A stretch of 64,000 nucleotides of DNA from Hyphomicrobium sp. (GCF_009026145.1 NZ_WBUE01000004.1:124001-188000); one strand, 5' to 3'; counted from the stretch's first letter, positions 29,497 to 37,853 are shown. The notes: generated by a model not told the origin, from the letters alone. Numbers and translations are program-made.

Positions 29497-30246
29497 CTAA
29501 GCGAGGGCTTGCCCGCCCCCGAGGCTGGTGGAGTCGATCTTCACTCCGGGCCCCATGGTCGAGCTGATCGAAACCTTCTTCACGTACGTGCCCTTGGCGC
29601 CCGACGGCTTGGCCTTCACCACGGCGTCGACGAACGCCTTGATGTTCTCGGCCAACGCACTCTCCGTGAAGCTCGCCTTGCCGACGCCGGCGTGCACGAT
29701 GCCAGCCTTCTCGACGCGGAACTCCACCGAGCCGCCCTTGGCGCCCTTGACGGCGGTGGTGACGTCCATGGTCACCGTGCCGACGCGCGGGTTGGGCATC
29801 AGGCCGCGCGGCCCGAGCACTTTGCCGAGGCGCCCGACGAGGCCCATCAAATCCGGCGTCGCGATGCAGCGATCGAAGTTGATCGTGCCCTTCGACACCT
29901 GCTCGACGAGATCCTCGGCACCGACGACGTCGGCCCCCGCCGCCTTCGCCTCATCGGCCTTGGCGCCGCGGGCGAACACGGCAACGCGCGCCGTACGGCC
30001 CGAGCCGTTCGGCAGGTTGCACACGCCGCGCACCAGCTGATCGGCGTGCTTGGGGTCGACGCCCAGGTTCATCGCCACCTCGATCGTCTCGTCGAACTTC
30101 GCCTTGGCGCGTTCCTTGACCAGCTTGACGGCCTCCTCGATCGAGCAGGCCTTCTCGCGGTTGAGACCGCCGAGCGCTGCCGCCATGCGCTTGCCACCGG
30201 CAACGCGGGTCTTCTTGATCGCCTCAGGGCTGAGCTTCTGCGCCAT
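29497..30246 (-). CDS. rplA: 50S ribosomal protein L1
   Basis: L1 forms the mobile stalk at the E site. The 249-residue product shows the signature [23 protein letters not shown] in two parts near residues 134-156. It has a slightly extended C-terminus ([10 protein letters not shown]) compared with the usual 229-235. It begins five bases after rplK. In E. coli L1 represses the L11 operon. Confidence 0.97.
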   Translation of the reverse strand: MAQKLSPEAIKKTRVAGGKRMAAALGGLNREKACSIEEAVKLVKERAKAKFDETIEVAMNLGVDPKHADQLVRGVCNLPNGSGRTARVAVFARGAKADEAKAAGADVVGAEDLVEQVSKGTINFDRCIATPDLMGLVGRLGKVLGPRGLMPNPRVGTVTMDVTTAVKGAKGGSVEFRVEKAGIVHAGVGKASFTESALAENIKAFVDAVVKAKPSGAKGTYVKKVSISSTMGPGVKIDSTSLGGGQALA

Positions 30247-30251
30247 CGCCG

Positions 30252-30680
30252 TTACTCCTTCACCTGCAGGCCCATCGAGCGGGCGGAGCCGGCGATCGTC
30301 TTGGCCGCAGCCTCGACGTCGTCCGTGTTGAGATCCTTCATCTTCAGCTTGGCGATGTCGCGCACCTGCGCCATCGTCACGCTGCCGGCCACGCCGCGGC
30401 CTGGGTCCTTGCTGCCCGAGGTGATCTTCGCCGCCTTCTTGAGGAAGAACGACGCCGGCGGCGTGCGCATCTCGAACGTGAAGGAGCGATCGGAGAAGAC
30501 CGTGATCTTCACCGGGATGGGCGTGCCCTGCTCCATGTCCTTCGTCTTCGCGTTGAACGACTTGCAGAACTCCATGATGTTGACGCCGCGCTGACCCAGC
30601 GCGGGACCGATGGGCGGCGAGGGATTGGCCGCCCCCGCCGGCACCTGCAAGTTGATGTAGCCTTCAATTTTCTTCGCCAT
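30252..30680 (-). CDS. rplK: 50S ribosomal protein L11
   Basis: A 142-residue L11 with the N-terminal [20 protein letters not shown] (near residues 16-35) including the prolines that interact with thiostrepton and factors, and the C-domain [23 protein letters not shown]. It is part of the GTPase-associated centre. Confidence 0.98.
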   Translation of the reverse strand: MAKKIEGYINLQVPAGAANPSPPIGPALGQRGVNIMEFCKSFNAKTKDMEQGTPIPVKITVFSDRSFTFEMRTPPASFFLKKAAKITSGSKDPGRGVAGSVTMAQVRDIAKLKMKDLNTDDVEAAAKTIAGSARSMGLQVKE

Positions 30681-30750
30681 GGTCTCCCCTTAGCACTTGA
30701 CGGGAAGGGGCTTTCCTTCCCAGGGTTAGCGGTCCGACGGGCCTCATGGC

Positions 30751-30776
30751 CCTCCCGCGGGTTTTCCGCAGGGAGG
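30751..30776 (-). promoter_or_regulatory. Stem-loop between nusG and rplK
   Basis: CCTCCCGCGG and CCGC-A-GGGAGG form a 10-bp stem with one bulged base and a GTTTT loop, inside the 188-base gap before rplK. No U run follows on the transcribed strand. It may belong to the L11-operon leader. Confidence 0.35.
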
Positions 30777-30868
30777 CCTCGTGAGAGGCTGTCCTTGCGG
30801 CTCTGACAGACAGACGAGCATCAGCGCGTCCGCCGTATTTCTCGAGCTCCTCATTGAGCTCCGGCGGT

Positions 30869-31405
30869 CTAGCCCGGCACCTTCTCCACCTGGCCGAACT
30901 CGAGTTCGACCGGTGTCGGCCGCCCGAAGATCGACACGGCCACCTTGAGCCGCGAACGCTCCTCGTCGACCTCTTCCACGTGGCCCTGGAAGGATGCGAA
31001 CGGGCCATCGGCCACTTTCACCTGCTCGCCCACCTCGAAGGTGATCGAGGGCTTCGGCCGCTCCACGCCTTCCTTGACCTGATGGAGGATGCGCATCGCC
31101 TCATCCTCCGAAATCGGCATCGGCTTGTTCTCCGCGCCGAGAAAACCCGTGACCTTGGGCGTGTTCTTGATCAACAGAAACGCCGGGTCGGTCATCTCCA
31201 TCTTCACCAGCACGTAGCCGGGGAGAAACTTCCGCTCGGCCTGCACCTTGCGGCCGCGCTTGACCTCGACCACCTCTTCGGTCGGCACCAAGACTTCCTC
31301 GAACAGATGCTCGAGGCCCGCTGCCTTGGCGCGCTCCCGGATGGCATCGGCCACCTTGCGCTCGAAATTCGTGTACGCGTGCACGATATACCAGCGCTTC
31401 GCCAT
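30869..31405 (-). CDS. nusG: Transcription termination/antitermination factor NusG
   Basis: NusG bridges RNA polymerase with Rho or with S10. From the start [18 protein letters not shown] the protein has 178 residues: an NGN domain including [12 protein letters not shown] near residues 60-71, a linker, and the C-terminal KOW domain [19 protein letters not shown] near 123-141. An in-frame ATG 14 codons earlier adds residues not found in NusG. Confidence 0.96.
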   Translation of the reverse strand: MAKRWYIVHAYTNFERKVADAIRERAKAAGLEHLFEEVLVPTEEVVEVKRGRKVQAERKFLPGYVLVKMEMTDPAFLLIKNTPKVTGFLGAENKPMPISEDEAMRILHQVKEGVERPKPSITFEVGEQVKVADGPFASFQGHVEEVDEERSRLKVAVSIFGRPTPVELEFGQVEKVPG

Positions 31406-31464
31406 GGCCGCTCTTTCAGGGCGCGTTTGCGCAACTTGGGTCGTCACTAGTTTTTAGCTCCGGT

Positions 31465-31662
31465 TCAGCGGTTCGCGCCCAGCACGAGCTGGACGAGCCA
31501 TCCGATCGCTTGATCCGTGATTAGGAAGAATACCGAGGCCAGGCTGACCATGATCAAAACCATGAGGGTGGTGATCCACACCTCTTTCCAGGTAGGCCAA
31601 GTGACCTTGGAGGTTTCCTGGCGAACCTCCTGAATAAACTCGACCGGGTTGTATTTAGCCAT
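31465..31662 (-). CDS. secE: Preprotein translocase subunit SecE
   Basis: A 65-residue single-span SecE starting MAKYNPVEFIQEVRQETSKVTWP. The conserved amphipathic helix KVTWPTWKE precedes one membrane segment (about residues 32-56). This is the short SecE form typical outside enteric bacteria. It clamps SecY, encoded at 3035-4390. It is the first protein gene after tRNA-Trp and 59 bases before nusG. Confidence 0.95.
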   Translation of the reverse strand: MAKYNPVEFIQEVRQETSKVTWPTWKEVWITTLMVLIMVSLASVFFLITDQAIGWLVQLVLGANR

Positions 31663-31761
31663 TAATTTGACTTTCCCGGGCGCCATGCGACAACCTGACG
31701 CACCCCAAGCGCCGGTTGTTGGCACATCCGGCGCCCTCGCCACGGATGCGACCATACGATT

Positions 31762-31837
31762 TGGCAGGGGCGGAGGGTCTCGAACCCCCAACCTTCGGTT
31801 TTGGAGACCGACGCTCTGCCAATTGAGCTACACCCCT
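31762..31837 (-). tRNA. trpT: tRNA-Trp (anticodon CCA)
   Basis: The minus strand folds as a cloverleaf: acceptor AGGGGTG paired with CGCCCCT, D-arm GTAGCTCAATTGGCAGAGC, anticodon loop CTCCAAA with CCA, and T-arm GGGGGTTCGAGACCCTC. The terminal CCA is encoded. Placing tRNA-Trp directly before secE is widespread in proteobacteria. Confidence 0.95.
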
Positions 31838-31878
31838 TTTTCGCGGAAAAGCGCGCGCTTGCCTCCGCGGGGGCGGCA

Positions 31879-31907
31879 TACTTACCCGAAGTTTTCCCCC
31901 TTGTCAC
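31879..31907 (-). promoter_or_regulatory. Predicted promoter for tRNA-Trp-secE-nusG
   Basis: Minus-strand GTGACA (31907-31902) and TAAGTA (31884-31879) are spaced by 17 bases. The predicted start lies about 35 bases before the tRNA. The -35 element differs from TTGACA by one base. Confidence 0.4.
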
Positions 31908-31938
31908 TTGCCAGTGACGAAATTGTCGCGAGCCGGAA

Positions 31939-32262
31939 TCAGGGGGCCGGCTCGACCACTACCGCGGTCCCATAAGCCAGCACCTCCGTCACCGCCGCGG
32001 CGATCTCGTTGGCGTCATAGCGCATCGCCAGCACCGCGTTGGCCCCCATGGCCTCGGCGTGCTCGATCAGCTGATCAAAGGCTTCCTGGCGCGCATCCTC
32101 CGCCAGCCTTGTATATAGAGTGATGTTGCCGCCAAAGAAGATCTGGATCGCGGCGCCGATGTTGCCGATGACGCTGCGCGAGCGGACGGTGAGGCCGCGC
32201 ACGACGCCAAGGTGCTTTACGACCCGGTAGCCCGGCAGGTCGTTGGTCGTCACCACCATCAT
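31939..32262 (-). CDS. YbjQ/UPF0145 family heavy-metal-binding-domain protein
   Basis: The 107-residue protein matches the YbjQ fold: TTNDLPGYRVVKHLGVVRG at the start, the GNIGAAIQIFFGGNITLYTRLAEDARQEA centre (in two parts) and MGANAVLAMRYD near residues 72-83. These small proteins form pentamers and are annotated as putative metal binding; their role is not known. It lies about 30 bases beyond the tRNA-Trp promoter, same strand, and is not obviously part of that operon. Confidence 0.85.
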   Translation of the reverse strand: MMVVTTNDLPGYRVVKHLGVVRGLTVRSRSVIGNIGAAIQIFFGGNITLYTRLAEDARQEAFDQLIEHAEAMGANAVLAMRYDANEIAAAVTEVLAYGTAVVVEPAP

Positions 32263-32336
32263 CGCTGTCGTCCCCGCCAGCCTCTCGCCGCCTCTCGCTT
32301 AGCGGAAAAACACGTTTTCCTCCAGCCGCCGTCGGG

Positions 32337-32375
32337 GAAAGCGCCCCGGTCCGTTCGGCGCCGGACCGGGGCGCT
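32337..32375 (-). terminator. Terminator after the DUF3047-like gene
   Basis: AGCGCCCCGGTCCG (32340-32353) and CGGACCGGGGCGCT (32362-32375) are perfect 14-base complements with an 8-base loop. On the minus strand the stem is followed by TTTCCCC. It lies about 60 bases after the stop at 32437. The U run is short, but the stem is exceptionally strong. Confidence 0.7.
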
Positions 32376-32436
32376 GGCGGGCCTAGGCGTCGCCGTCGGG
32401 CCCGCCAAACGCAGGCAGGTTTTCAACCGGGCGGCA

Positions 32437-33663
32437 TCAGAGCCTTTGGAGCGGGCGGCCGGGCTGGGAGATCTGAATGTCGGCAAAGCGGCAGCTTCCC
32501 TGCCGCCGCTGGATCACCGTTACTCCCAAGAGCCAGATGCGGACGATCGACTTTGCCGGGCCGCCGATGTGGTCATTATAGTCGGCATAAAGATCGCGCT
32601 CCTCGCGCTGCCAGGCGCCGAGACCGGTGGCGCCGCTACGGATGGCCATGTGGGTCTCGACTGGCGTCCAGCGCGGGAACGGACAACGGAAGGCGGTGCC
32701 AGTGGGCAGGCCCTGGCTCCAGATGTACGTGAGGTCCTGCCCGTCATCGAACTCGGCGCCGATCGACAGGTAGTCGTGCGTGGTGAACTCGTTCTCGGGA
32801 TGCAGCGAGGGAAGCTCCTCGATGATCCAGCGCCAATTCAGCTTGGTGTCGGGTTTCAGCTCGATCGACACGGGCCGCTGCAAGATGCCGGCGTTCTTGT
32901 GCGACTGGCAGGAAATCTGCCCGTTGCCGAGATCGTTGAAGATGACGGGTCCGCCGCCGAGCATGTAGAGGTTATGCCAGCCCGGCGGCAGTCGGCGCGG
33001 GCTCTCGATGCGCGCGACCTCGGCGCCGATGACGCCACCGACGTCGCCGTGCGCCAGCAGGCTCTTCAGGCCTTTCAGCGCGCCGCCGCGCCACGCCAGC
33101 GCCACGCCGTAGATGTTGGCCTCGACTTGCTTATAGGCGTCCTCCGGCGTCCACAGCTCGCCATCCTCGCTCCGCCATTCGGCGAGCGAGCGTGCGATCT
33201 CGATGGGACCGTCATGCGCCGCCACCATCGTGCCTGTGTTGCTCATCGGATTGTAGATCGGCCGCTGCCCACGGCTGCGCGCATGAAACGCGGTGCCGGG
33301 CTCCACCCACAGGTCGAGATCGCGCGCCAGCCACAGCCGCCCACCGAGCAGGAAGGTCACGGCTTGCCCCTTGGCGGGCTTGAGGCCGAGATCCTTCCAC
33401 GGCATGTCGCCGCTGCCGAGCTCGAACACGCGATAGGCAAGCAGCTCCTGCGATTTCGCGCGCGCGATCAAGTCCTGCAGCCCGGCCACGAACTCGGCGC
33501 GATCGAGAAAGCTCAACGCCTCGCCGGCGACGGCTTGGTCGAGCGCAGCCGTCGCTAGCGGCAGGCTGAGCCCCAGCGCCGCAAGCCTAGCCAGCATGTC
33601 GCGCCGGCTGGGCGCATCGGCATTGCCGCGCGCGCATTCCTCATGCATCGGTGATGTGCACAT
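32437..33663 (-). CDS. Exported DUF3047-like protein
   Basis: The start ATG at 33663 follows GGGGAGGACCT and gives 408 residues. Near residues 20-45 lies SRRDMLARLAALGLSLPLATA, a twin-arginine-like signal, so folded export to the periplasm is likely. The C-terminal half contains LNWRWIIEELPSLHPENEFTTHDYLSIGAEF and IVRIWLLGVT, resembling the DUF3047 pattern. There are no catalytic motifs I recognise. The next gene upstream (33683) also encodes a secreted protein, 19 bases away, and both are divergent from a two-component system. Confidence 0.6.
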   Translation of the reverse strand: MCTSPMHEECARGNADAPSRRDMLARLAALGLSLPLATAALDQAVAGEALSFLDRAEFVAGLQDLIARAKSQELLAYRVFELGSGDMPWKDLGLKPAKGQAVTFLLGGRLWLARDLDLWVEPGTAFHARSRGQRPIYNPMSNTGTMVAAHDGPIEIARSLAEWRSEDGELWTPEDAYKQVEANIYGVALAWRGGALKGLKSLLAHGDVGGVIGAEVARIESPRRLPPGWHNLYMLGGGPVIFNDLGNGQISCQSHKNAGILQRPVSIELKPDTKLNWRWIIEELPSLHPENEFTTHDYLSIGAEFDDGQDLTYIWSQGLPTGTAFRCPFPRWTPVETHMAIRSGATGLGAWQREERDLYADYNDHIGGPAKSIVRIWLLGVTVIQRRQGSCRFADIQISQPGRPLQRL

Positions 33664-33682
33664 AGGTCCTCCCCTTGGTCTC

Positions 33683-34222
33683 TTACTGTCCCTGACTCGG
33701 CGACGCGGCCCCGCGCCTCGCATTGCTGAGCGTGCCGACCATGTATTCGGCAGCGCGCTGCCAGGCCTTCTCGTTGTCGCCGCGGAAGTCGAACACGCGG
33801 GCGTAAACCGTCCGGCCGCTGGCGACGTCCTTGATCTCGATGTGCAGGCTGCCGATGAGCGTGCTGACCTTCCAGAACCAGCCGATCAGCACCGCATCCG
33901 CCCCTGCGCGGCGCGCGATGTCGATCTCGCAGCCGTTGCAGCTGCGCAGGAAGGTGCCGGAATTCACGCTGGCGACGGCGCTGTCGACGCGCGGCTGCGG
34001 AACGACCCTGTAGAGACCTGAGGCCTCGATCTTCTCCCCGACCAGGCGGGTGAGCGCCGCCAGCATCGCGTCATGCCGCGTCGGCGATCCGACCTCACCC
34101 GAGGTATCGTGGATCTCGAACGGCAGCACGGCGATGGTTTGCGGAGGCCCCTCGGCCCACGCGCAGGCTGCCCAGGCGAGGAGACTGGCCACGACCCAGG
34201 CGGCACGATGAATGCGGCACAC
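33683..34222 (-). CDS. Secreted DUF2380/DUF3280-like protein
   Basis: No ATG fits the mature N-terminus. A GTG at 34222 gives 179 residues with a good Sec signal peptide, CRIHRAAWVVASLLAWAACAWA, cleaved before EGPPQ. The mature part has TIAVLPFEIHDTSGEV, a conserved CNGCEIDIARRAGADAVLIGWFWKVSTLIGSL segment (in two parts near residues 94-125) and an ending with ARVFDFRGDNEKAW. This pattern matches the DUF2380/DUF3280 family, in my recollection often found near PQQ-alcohol-oxidation loci in alphaproteobacteria. Function is unknown; a TTG three codons earlier is an alternative start. Confidence 0.65.
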   Translation of the reverse strand: MCRIHRAAWVVASLLAWAACAWAEGPPQTIAVLPFEIHDTSGEVGSPTRHDAMLAALTRLVGEKIEASGLYRVVPQPRVDSAVASVNSGTFLRSCNGCEIDIARRAGADAVLIGWFWKVSTLIGSLHIEIKDVASGRTVYARVFDFRGDNEKAWQRAAEYMVGTLSNARRGAASPSQGQ

Positions 34223-34321
34223 ATTTTCCAAGTTGATCGGTCCCTTTTGCTTTCCAAGCCCGCGTAAGCGAACGCTAGGAATGGCAGCGGGGCACGGATA
34301 CGGCCGGTCACCCGAGAAGCA

Positions 34322-34338
34322 TCGGGCAAATTGCCCGA
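34322..34338. promoter_or_regulatory. 17-bp palindrome in the divergent promoter region
   Basis: TCGGGCAA-A-TTGCCCGA is a perfect palindrome about a single central base. It lies 45 bases before the histidine-kinase start and 100 bases before the divergent secreted-protein gene. It ends 13 bases before a TATCCT sequence that could be a -10 element, so a bound protein would cover the -35 region. It looks like a dimeric operator. Confidence 0.5.
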
Positions 34339-34382
34339 ACACAGTCTGCTATCCTGCCGACGAGCCCGAATTGGATGGGGAC

Positions 34383-35831
34383 ATGCCCGCTGCCCTACGC
34401 CCGGATACCGCCCCGCGCATCAGGTCCGTGGACCTGAAGCGCTCGCTGACTTTGCGCATCGCGATTGTTGCCACGGCCTGTCTGGCGCTGGTGACGGCGA
34501 TTGCCCTCATCGAGACGCATGCCGAGGAGCAGCGGCGCGCCGCGACAACCGCCGATCTCGTGGCCAAGCAGCTCGATCTCCAGCTGATGCGCATCAACGC
34601 CGGCTTCGACCTGTCGAACCGTTTCCCCGACTTGGACGTCGTCGTCGATAACGCCGCCGCCGGCGGCCAGTGCGTGCGCTTCTACGACGAGCGGGGAGAG
34701 ATGAAGCGCGGCAGCTGCGTCGGCGCCGCAACCTCCGACAAGCGCGCCCCCGAGTGGTTCTCAGCCGTCTCGGGGCTGCTGTTCTCTCCCGGTGACGGCG
34801 TGCAGCGCCCGGTCACCTACAAAGGTTCCAGTTACGGCGCCGTCGTCGTCTCCTCCGACCCGGAGGCCGTCACTGCCCGCGTGTGGCGCGAGATCAAGCA
34901 CCCGCTGATCCTCACTTTCCTCACCATCGCCTCGCTGTCGGTCTTCGTCTATGTCGCCATCGCCCGCGCGCTGCGGCCGACGCAGCAGGTCATCGCCGGC
35001 TTGAACCGGCTCGCCGACGGCGACTTCAGCCACCGTCTGCCTGCCTTCCGGCTCGCCGAGCTGCAGCGCATCAGCGAGGTCGCCAATCAACTCGCCGGCA
35101 AAATCGAGGCGACGCTGGCCGAGCGCGGCGAGCTCACCAAGCGGCTGATGAATATTCAGGAGGACGAGCGGCGCCACCTCGCCCGCGAGCTGCACGACGA
35201 GTTCGGCCAGAACCTCACCGCCATCAACGCCCTCGCCGCCTCCATCGAGAAGGCGGCAGAGCAGGACTGTCCCGACGTATGCATTGAGGCGCGCAGCCTG
35301 GGGCAGATTTCCATGCGCATGATGCAGTCGCTGCGTGGCACGCTCCTGCGTCTGCGACCCGCGGACTTCGACAAGTTCGGCCTCGTGGAGAGCCTGCGGC
35401 AGCTGGTCGACGTGTGGAGCGCCAGCCGGCGCCAGACGCGTTTTGAGCTCAGCGTGCCGCGCACCCTTGGCGCCCTTCCCGACAACGCCGCCATCCACAT
35501 CTTCCGCATCGCCCAGGAGGGCCTGACCAACGCCGCCAAGCACGCGCAGGCCAGCACCGTGCGCCTGAGCGTCGAGCCCATCCCGGCATCGGGGGCTAGG
35601 GGCCGAGATGCAGCGGGCATCCGCCTCACCATCGAGGACGACGGGGCGGGGCGCGGCGCCAACGGCGTGCCCGCCGCCGGCGGCAGGGGCCTGCTCAACA
35701 TGCAAGAGCGGGTGGCGGCGCTCGGCGGCTCCATATCATTCGACGACCGCCCCGATGCCGGCCTCAGGGTGCGCGTCATCGTTCCGGTCCATCCCGAGGA
35801 GAGAGCGGCGGATGAGCTCAGCCGGCATTAG
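34383..35831 (+). CDS. Membrane sensor histidine kinase (HisKA_3 type)
   Basis: The ATG at 34383 follows GGATGGGGAC and gives 482 residues. Order: membrane segment 24-44, a periplasmic sensor of about 130 residues with two Cys (97 and 112), membrane segment 174-195, HAMP 196-248, and the phosphoacceptor ARELHDEFGQNLTAINALA with His271. The ATPase domain has HIFRIAQEGLTNAAKHA (N box) and DDGAGRG/GGRGLLNMQERVAALGG (G boxes). This is the NarX/DegS-type kinase architecture, as in FlhS-like sensors of methylotrophs. The stop lies 20 bases inside the next gene. Confidence 0.88.
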   Translation: MPAALRPDTAPRIRSVDLKRSLTLRIAIVATACLALVTAIALIETHAEEQRRAATTADLVAKQLDLQLMRINAGFDLSNRFPDLDVVVDNAAAGGQCVRFYDERGEMKRGSCVGAATSDKRAPEWFSAVSGLLFSPGDGVQRPVTYKGSSYGAVVVSSDPEAVTARVWREIKHPLILTFLTIASLSVFVYVAIARALRPTQQVIAGLNRLADGDFSHRLPAFRLAELQRISEVANQLAGKIEATLAERGELTKRLMNIQEDERRHLARELHDEFGQNLTAINALAASIEKAAEQDCPDVCIEARSLGQISMRMMQSLRGTLLRLRPADFDKFGLVESLRQLVDVWSASRRQTRFELSVPRTLGALPDNAAIHIFRIAQEGLTNAAKHAQASTVRLSVEPIPASGARGRDAAGIRLTIEDDGAGRGANGVPAAGGRGLLNMQERVAALGGSISFDDRPDAGLRVRVIVPVHPEERAADELSRH

Positions 35832-36471
35832 CATTATGCTCGTCGATGATCACGCCGTGGTGCGCGAGGGCTACCGGCGGCTGATCGAGAAGCACAAGCA
35901 CATGCAGGTCGTCGCCGAGGCGCCCGACGGCGCCGCCGCCTATCGCGACTATAAGGTGCACCAGCCTGACGTCGTGGTGCTCGACCTGTCGATGCCCGGC
36001 AAAGGCGGCATCGAGGTCATTCGGCACCTGCGCCAGTGGGACCCCAACGCGCGCATCCTGGTGTTCACCATGCACCAGAACGGCGCCTACGCCCTGCAGG
36101 CGTTCCAGGCCGGCGCGCAAGGGTACATCACCAAGAGCAGCGCGCCGGAGCTGCTGATCAGTGCCATCCGCGACGTCGCCGCCGGCAAGAAGGCGTTGAG
36201 CCCGGATGTGAGCCACGAGCTGGCCCTGATGCGCGTCGAGTCCATCGTCCCCGCCAATCTCACCGCAAGGGAGTTCGACATCTTCCGCATGATCGCCGAG
36301 GCCAAGTCGGTGGCCGAGATCGCAGCGACGCTCAACCTCAGCGCCAAGACCGTTTCCAACTACCACTACCTGATCAAGTCCAAGCTCGGCGTTTCGTCCG
36401 ACGTGGAGCTGGTGCATCTGGCCATGCGCATGAAGATCGTCGACCCGGACAAGCTGTCGTCGGCCGATTAG
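35812..36471 (+). CDS. NarL/FixJ-family response regulator
   Basis: The ATG at 35812 (after GAGAGAGCGGCGG) gives 219 residues. The receiver has the acidic pair Asp12/Asp13, phosphoacceptor Asp58 in VVVLDLSMPG, Thr86 and Lys108. The C-terminal LuxR-type helix-turn-helix is LTAREFDIFRMIAEAKSVAEIAATLNLSAKTVSNYHYLIKSKLGV (in parts, 150-194). The 20-base overlap with the kinase gene shows they work as a pair. The palindrome at 34322 is a candidate self-regulatory target; a FlhR-like role in C1 metabolism is possible but not shown. Confidence 0.9.
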   Translation: MSSAGISIMLVDDHAVVREGYRRLIEKHKHMQVVAEAPDGAAAYRDYKVHQPDVVVLDLSMPGKGGIEVIRHLRQWDPNARILVFTMHQNGAYALQAFQAGAQGYITKSSAPELLISAIRDVAAGKKALSPDVSHELALMRVESIVPANLTAREFDIFRMIAEAKSVAEIAATLNLSAKTVSNYHYLIKSKLGVSSDVELVHLAMRMKIVDPDKLSSAD

Positions 36472-36498
36472 CGGCTGGCTCGTTCAGAGGTCGAGAGA

Positions 36499-36543
36499 AT
36501 GGAGCGGGTGAAGGGAATCGAACCCTCGTATTCAGCTTGGAAG
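36499..36543 (-). repeat. attL: Left attachment site: duplicated 3' part of tRNA-Gly
   Basis: These 45 bases are identical to 38003-38047, the 3' half of the intact tRNA-Gly from the anticodon loop to CCA plus one base. Beyond 36543 the sequence diverges from the tRNA, so this copy cannot make a tRNA. Such 3'-end duplications are left by tyrosine-recombinase integration. Confidence 0.9.
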
Positions 36544-36583
36544 CAATAGTGTCATGCGTTGTTGGTCAAAGGGTTAGCTGGGG

Positions 36584-36603
36584 TTTGGCAGTGTTTTGGC
36601 AGT
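36584..36603. repeat. Paired TTGGCAGT repeats at left end (putative arm sites)
   Basis: TTTGGCAGT (36584) and TTTTGGCAGT (36594) are 10 bases apart, about 40 bases inside the left attachment site. The second lies within TTTTGGCAGTAGCT, which recurs exactly at the right end. This is the arrangement of arm-type integrase sites. Confidence 0.6.
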
Positions 36604-36773
36604 AGCTGGGAGGCGTTTCGGAGTGTGCTGCTATGAGCAGCGCCGCGAAGTGATTTGGTGGCGGTCAAGCGGAAAGTGGGTGCTGTGTATATAGCGGGGA
36701 CAGAAGCCCACAGAATACATTTCGTCAGTCCGCAAATCAGACATGATCGGCTCAACGCTCATGGAGAGTTGAG

Positions 36774-36920
36774 ATGCCGGATGATGATGAAGTGAAGCAG
36801 GACCTGGACTGGGAGCCGGTTCCGCTGCGCGATCACTTGGAGTTCGCGTTGGACACGCTGGTCAAGGAGTACATGGCGGCGACTGAAGAAATGATCCGTC
36901 GGATGAAGAAGGCGGGCTGA
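36774..36920 (+). CDS. Small acidic protein, unknown
   Basis: A 48-residue protein starting MPDDDEVKQDLDWEPVPLRD and ending MIRRMKKAG. GGAGAG lies seven bases before the ATG and an intrinsic terminator follows 15 bases after the stop, so this is a complete unit rather than a chance frame. The second half looks helical (EFALDTLVKEYMAATEEMIRRM). I do not recognise a family. Confidence 0.55.
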   Translation: MPDDDEVKQDLDWEPVPLRDHLEFALDTLVKEYMAATEEMIRRMKKAG

Positions 36921-36934
36921 GTATTCAAATGGAA

Positions 36935-36958
36935 GCCCCGTCTTCTGGCGGGGCTTTT
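36935..36958 (+). terminator. Intrinsic terminator after the small acidic gene
   Basis: GCCCCGTC-TTCT-GGCGGGGC forms an 8-bp stem with one T-G pair and is followed by TTTT. It separates the small gene from the next one. Confidence 0.7.
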
Positions 36959-36974
36959 GCGTATGGGGGGCGCT

Positions 36975-37442
36975 ATGAAGAATATCGAGCGATTTAATCT
37001 GTACACTGCGTATTTGCTAGGCAAGCTATACGACCAGTTCCCGGTCGCGCGAGCGATCGACATAAAGGACGTGATTGAGGCTCTCAAGCTTCCACCACAG
37101 AAAGCGGACCCAAAGCAAAACGCCGAGAGCAAGGAGATGGCGTTCGTTGTGCACACGCTTCAATGGCTGGTGGACACTGGTTACCTGATCATGCGGGAGA
37201 GCGGCGCTCATGTGAAACGATACGTGCTCTCGCCAAAGGCATTCGAAGCGTTGAACGCTACGTTGAGTGCTTTGGAAGGTAAGAAAGCAGAACCGACGGA
37301 GAAGAGCGTGGGCGAAGTCCTGTCGGACGCGGCGGCTGATGCAGGAAAAGAGATGGCGAAGGAGACGTGGAAGCAGGTGTCTTCGCAGATCGTCGGCCAG
37401 GTTATCGGACACGCCGTGAAAGTGATTTCAGGACCGACCTAG
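36975..37442 (+). CDS. Hypothetical protein of the integrated element
   Basis: The start MKNIERFNLYTAYLLGKLY (after GGGGGG) gives 155 residues; an ATG at 36963 is an alternative. The N-terminal 90 residues suggest a winged-helix-like fold with alternating helices ending in GYLIMRESGAHVKRYVLSPKAFE. A charged helix then leads to an Ala/Gly-rich end (VGQVIGHAVKVISG) that could insert in a membrane. I do not recognise a function. It converges on the YopX-like gene with a 15-base overlap at the 3' ends. Confidence 0.6.
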   Translation: MKNIERFNLYTAYLLGKLYDQFPVARAIDIKDVIEALKLPPQKADPKQNAESKEMAFVVHTLQWLVDTGYLIMRESGAHVKRYVLSPKAFEALNATLSALEGKKAEPTEKSVGEVLSDAAADAGKEMAKETWKQVSSQIVGQVIGHAVKVISGPT

Positions 37443-37799
37443 CAACTCTGGGTTCTTGTAGATGTTGCCCTGGACCGTCGCGCTTCCAGCTATTTCTTCA
37501 AGGCAAAAATCTACGCCCCCATTTATGCCGATGGCCTCGAACATCGCGCGGTCGGTGTATTCGACGCGCCACCAATCGGCGTCTTCTTCGAGAATATCCC
37601 CCTCGTAGATGTCCGTGCCGTTCTTGTCTTTGAGGCCAGTGAATTGCATGAGCTCAAGGTCTGTAGTGTTTTGCACCTCCAGGGGTAGTCGGCCGTCGTG
37701 CGCCTGAACGAGATTGTGTGGGGTGCCGAACATTACTTGGAGGACAGTCAGCATTTTGAGTTGCCGTTTATCCCAAGCCCTGAACTTGATCTCGCGCAT
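37428..37799 (-). CDS. YopX-like phage protein
   Basis: The 123-residue protein opens MREIKFRAWDKRQLKML and has LMQFTGLKDKNGTDIYEGDIL (two parts, residues 51-71) and WWRVEYTD. These are the hallmarks of the YopX family, common in phages and prophages. The biochemical role of YopX proteins is not known. Its presence supports a phage origin of the element. Confidence 0.88.
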   Translation of the reverse strand: MREIKFRAWDKRQLKMLTVLQVMFGTPHNLVQAHDGRLPLEVQNTTDLELMQFTGLKDKNGTDIYEGDILEEDADWWRVEYTDRAMFEAIGINGGVDFCLEEIAGSATVQGNIYKNPELLGRS

Positions 37800-37853
37800 A
37801 TATCGTCAGTGTACGCACGAGCAGCGTCCGCGCAAGCTCGCGGTGTGGCCTGG

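Noticed and set aside
30664-31008. A 114-codon minus-strand frame overlapping nusG and the rplK leader
   Set aside because: It is Arg/Ser-rich, out of frame with nusG and has no family features.
31662-31907. Two small minus-strand frames across tRNA-Trp
   Set aside because: They run through the tRNA and its leader in unrelated frames and lack ribosome sites.
36500-36543. A second tRNA-Gly gene
   Set aside because: Only the 3' half is present and the sequence diverges at the anticodon loop, so no cloverleaf can form; it is an attachment-site duplicate.
36552-36755. A 67-codon minus-strand frame near the left attachment site, as an integrase remnant
   Set aside because: It shows no tyrosine-recombinase motif (no R-H-R-Y residues) and is built over the TTGGCAGT repeats.
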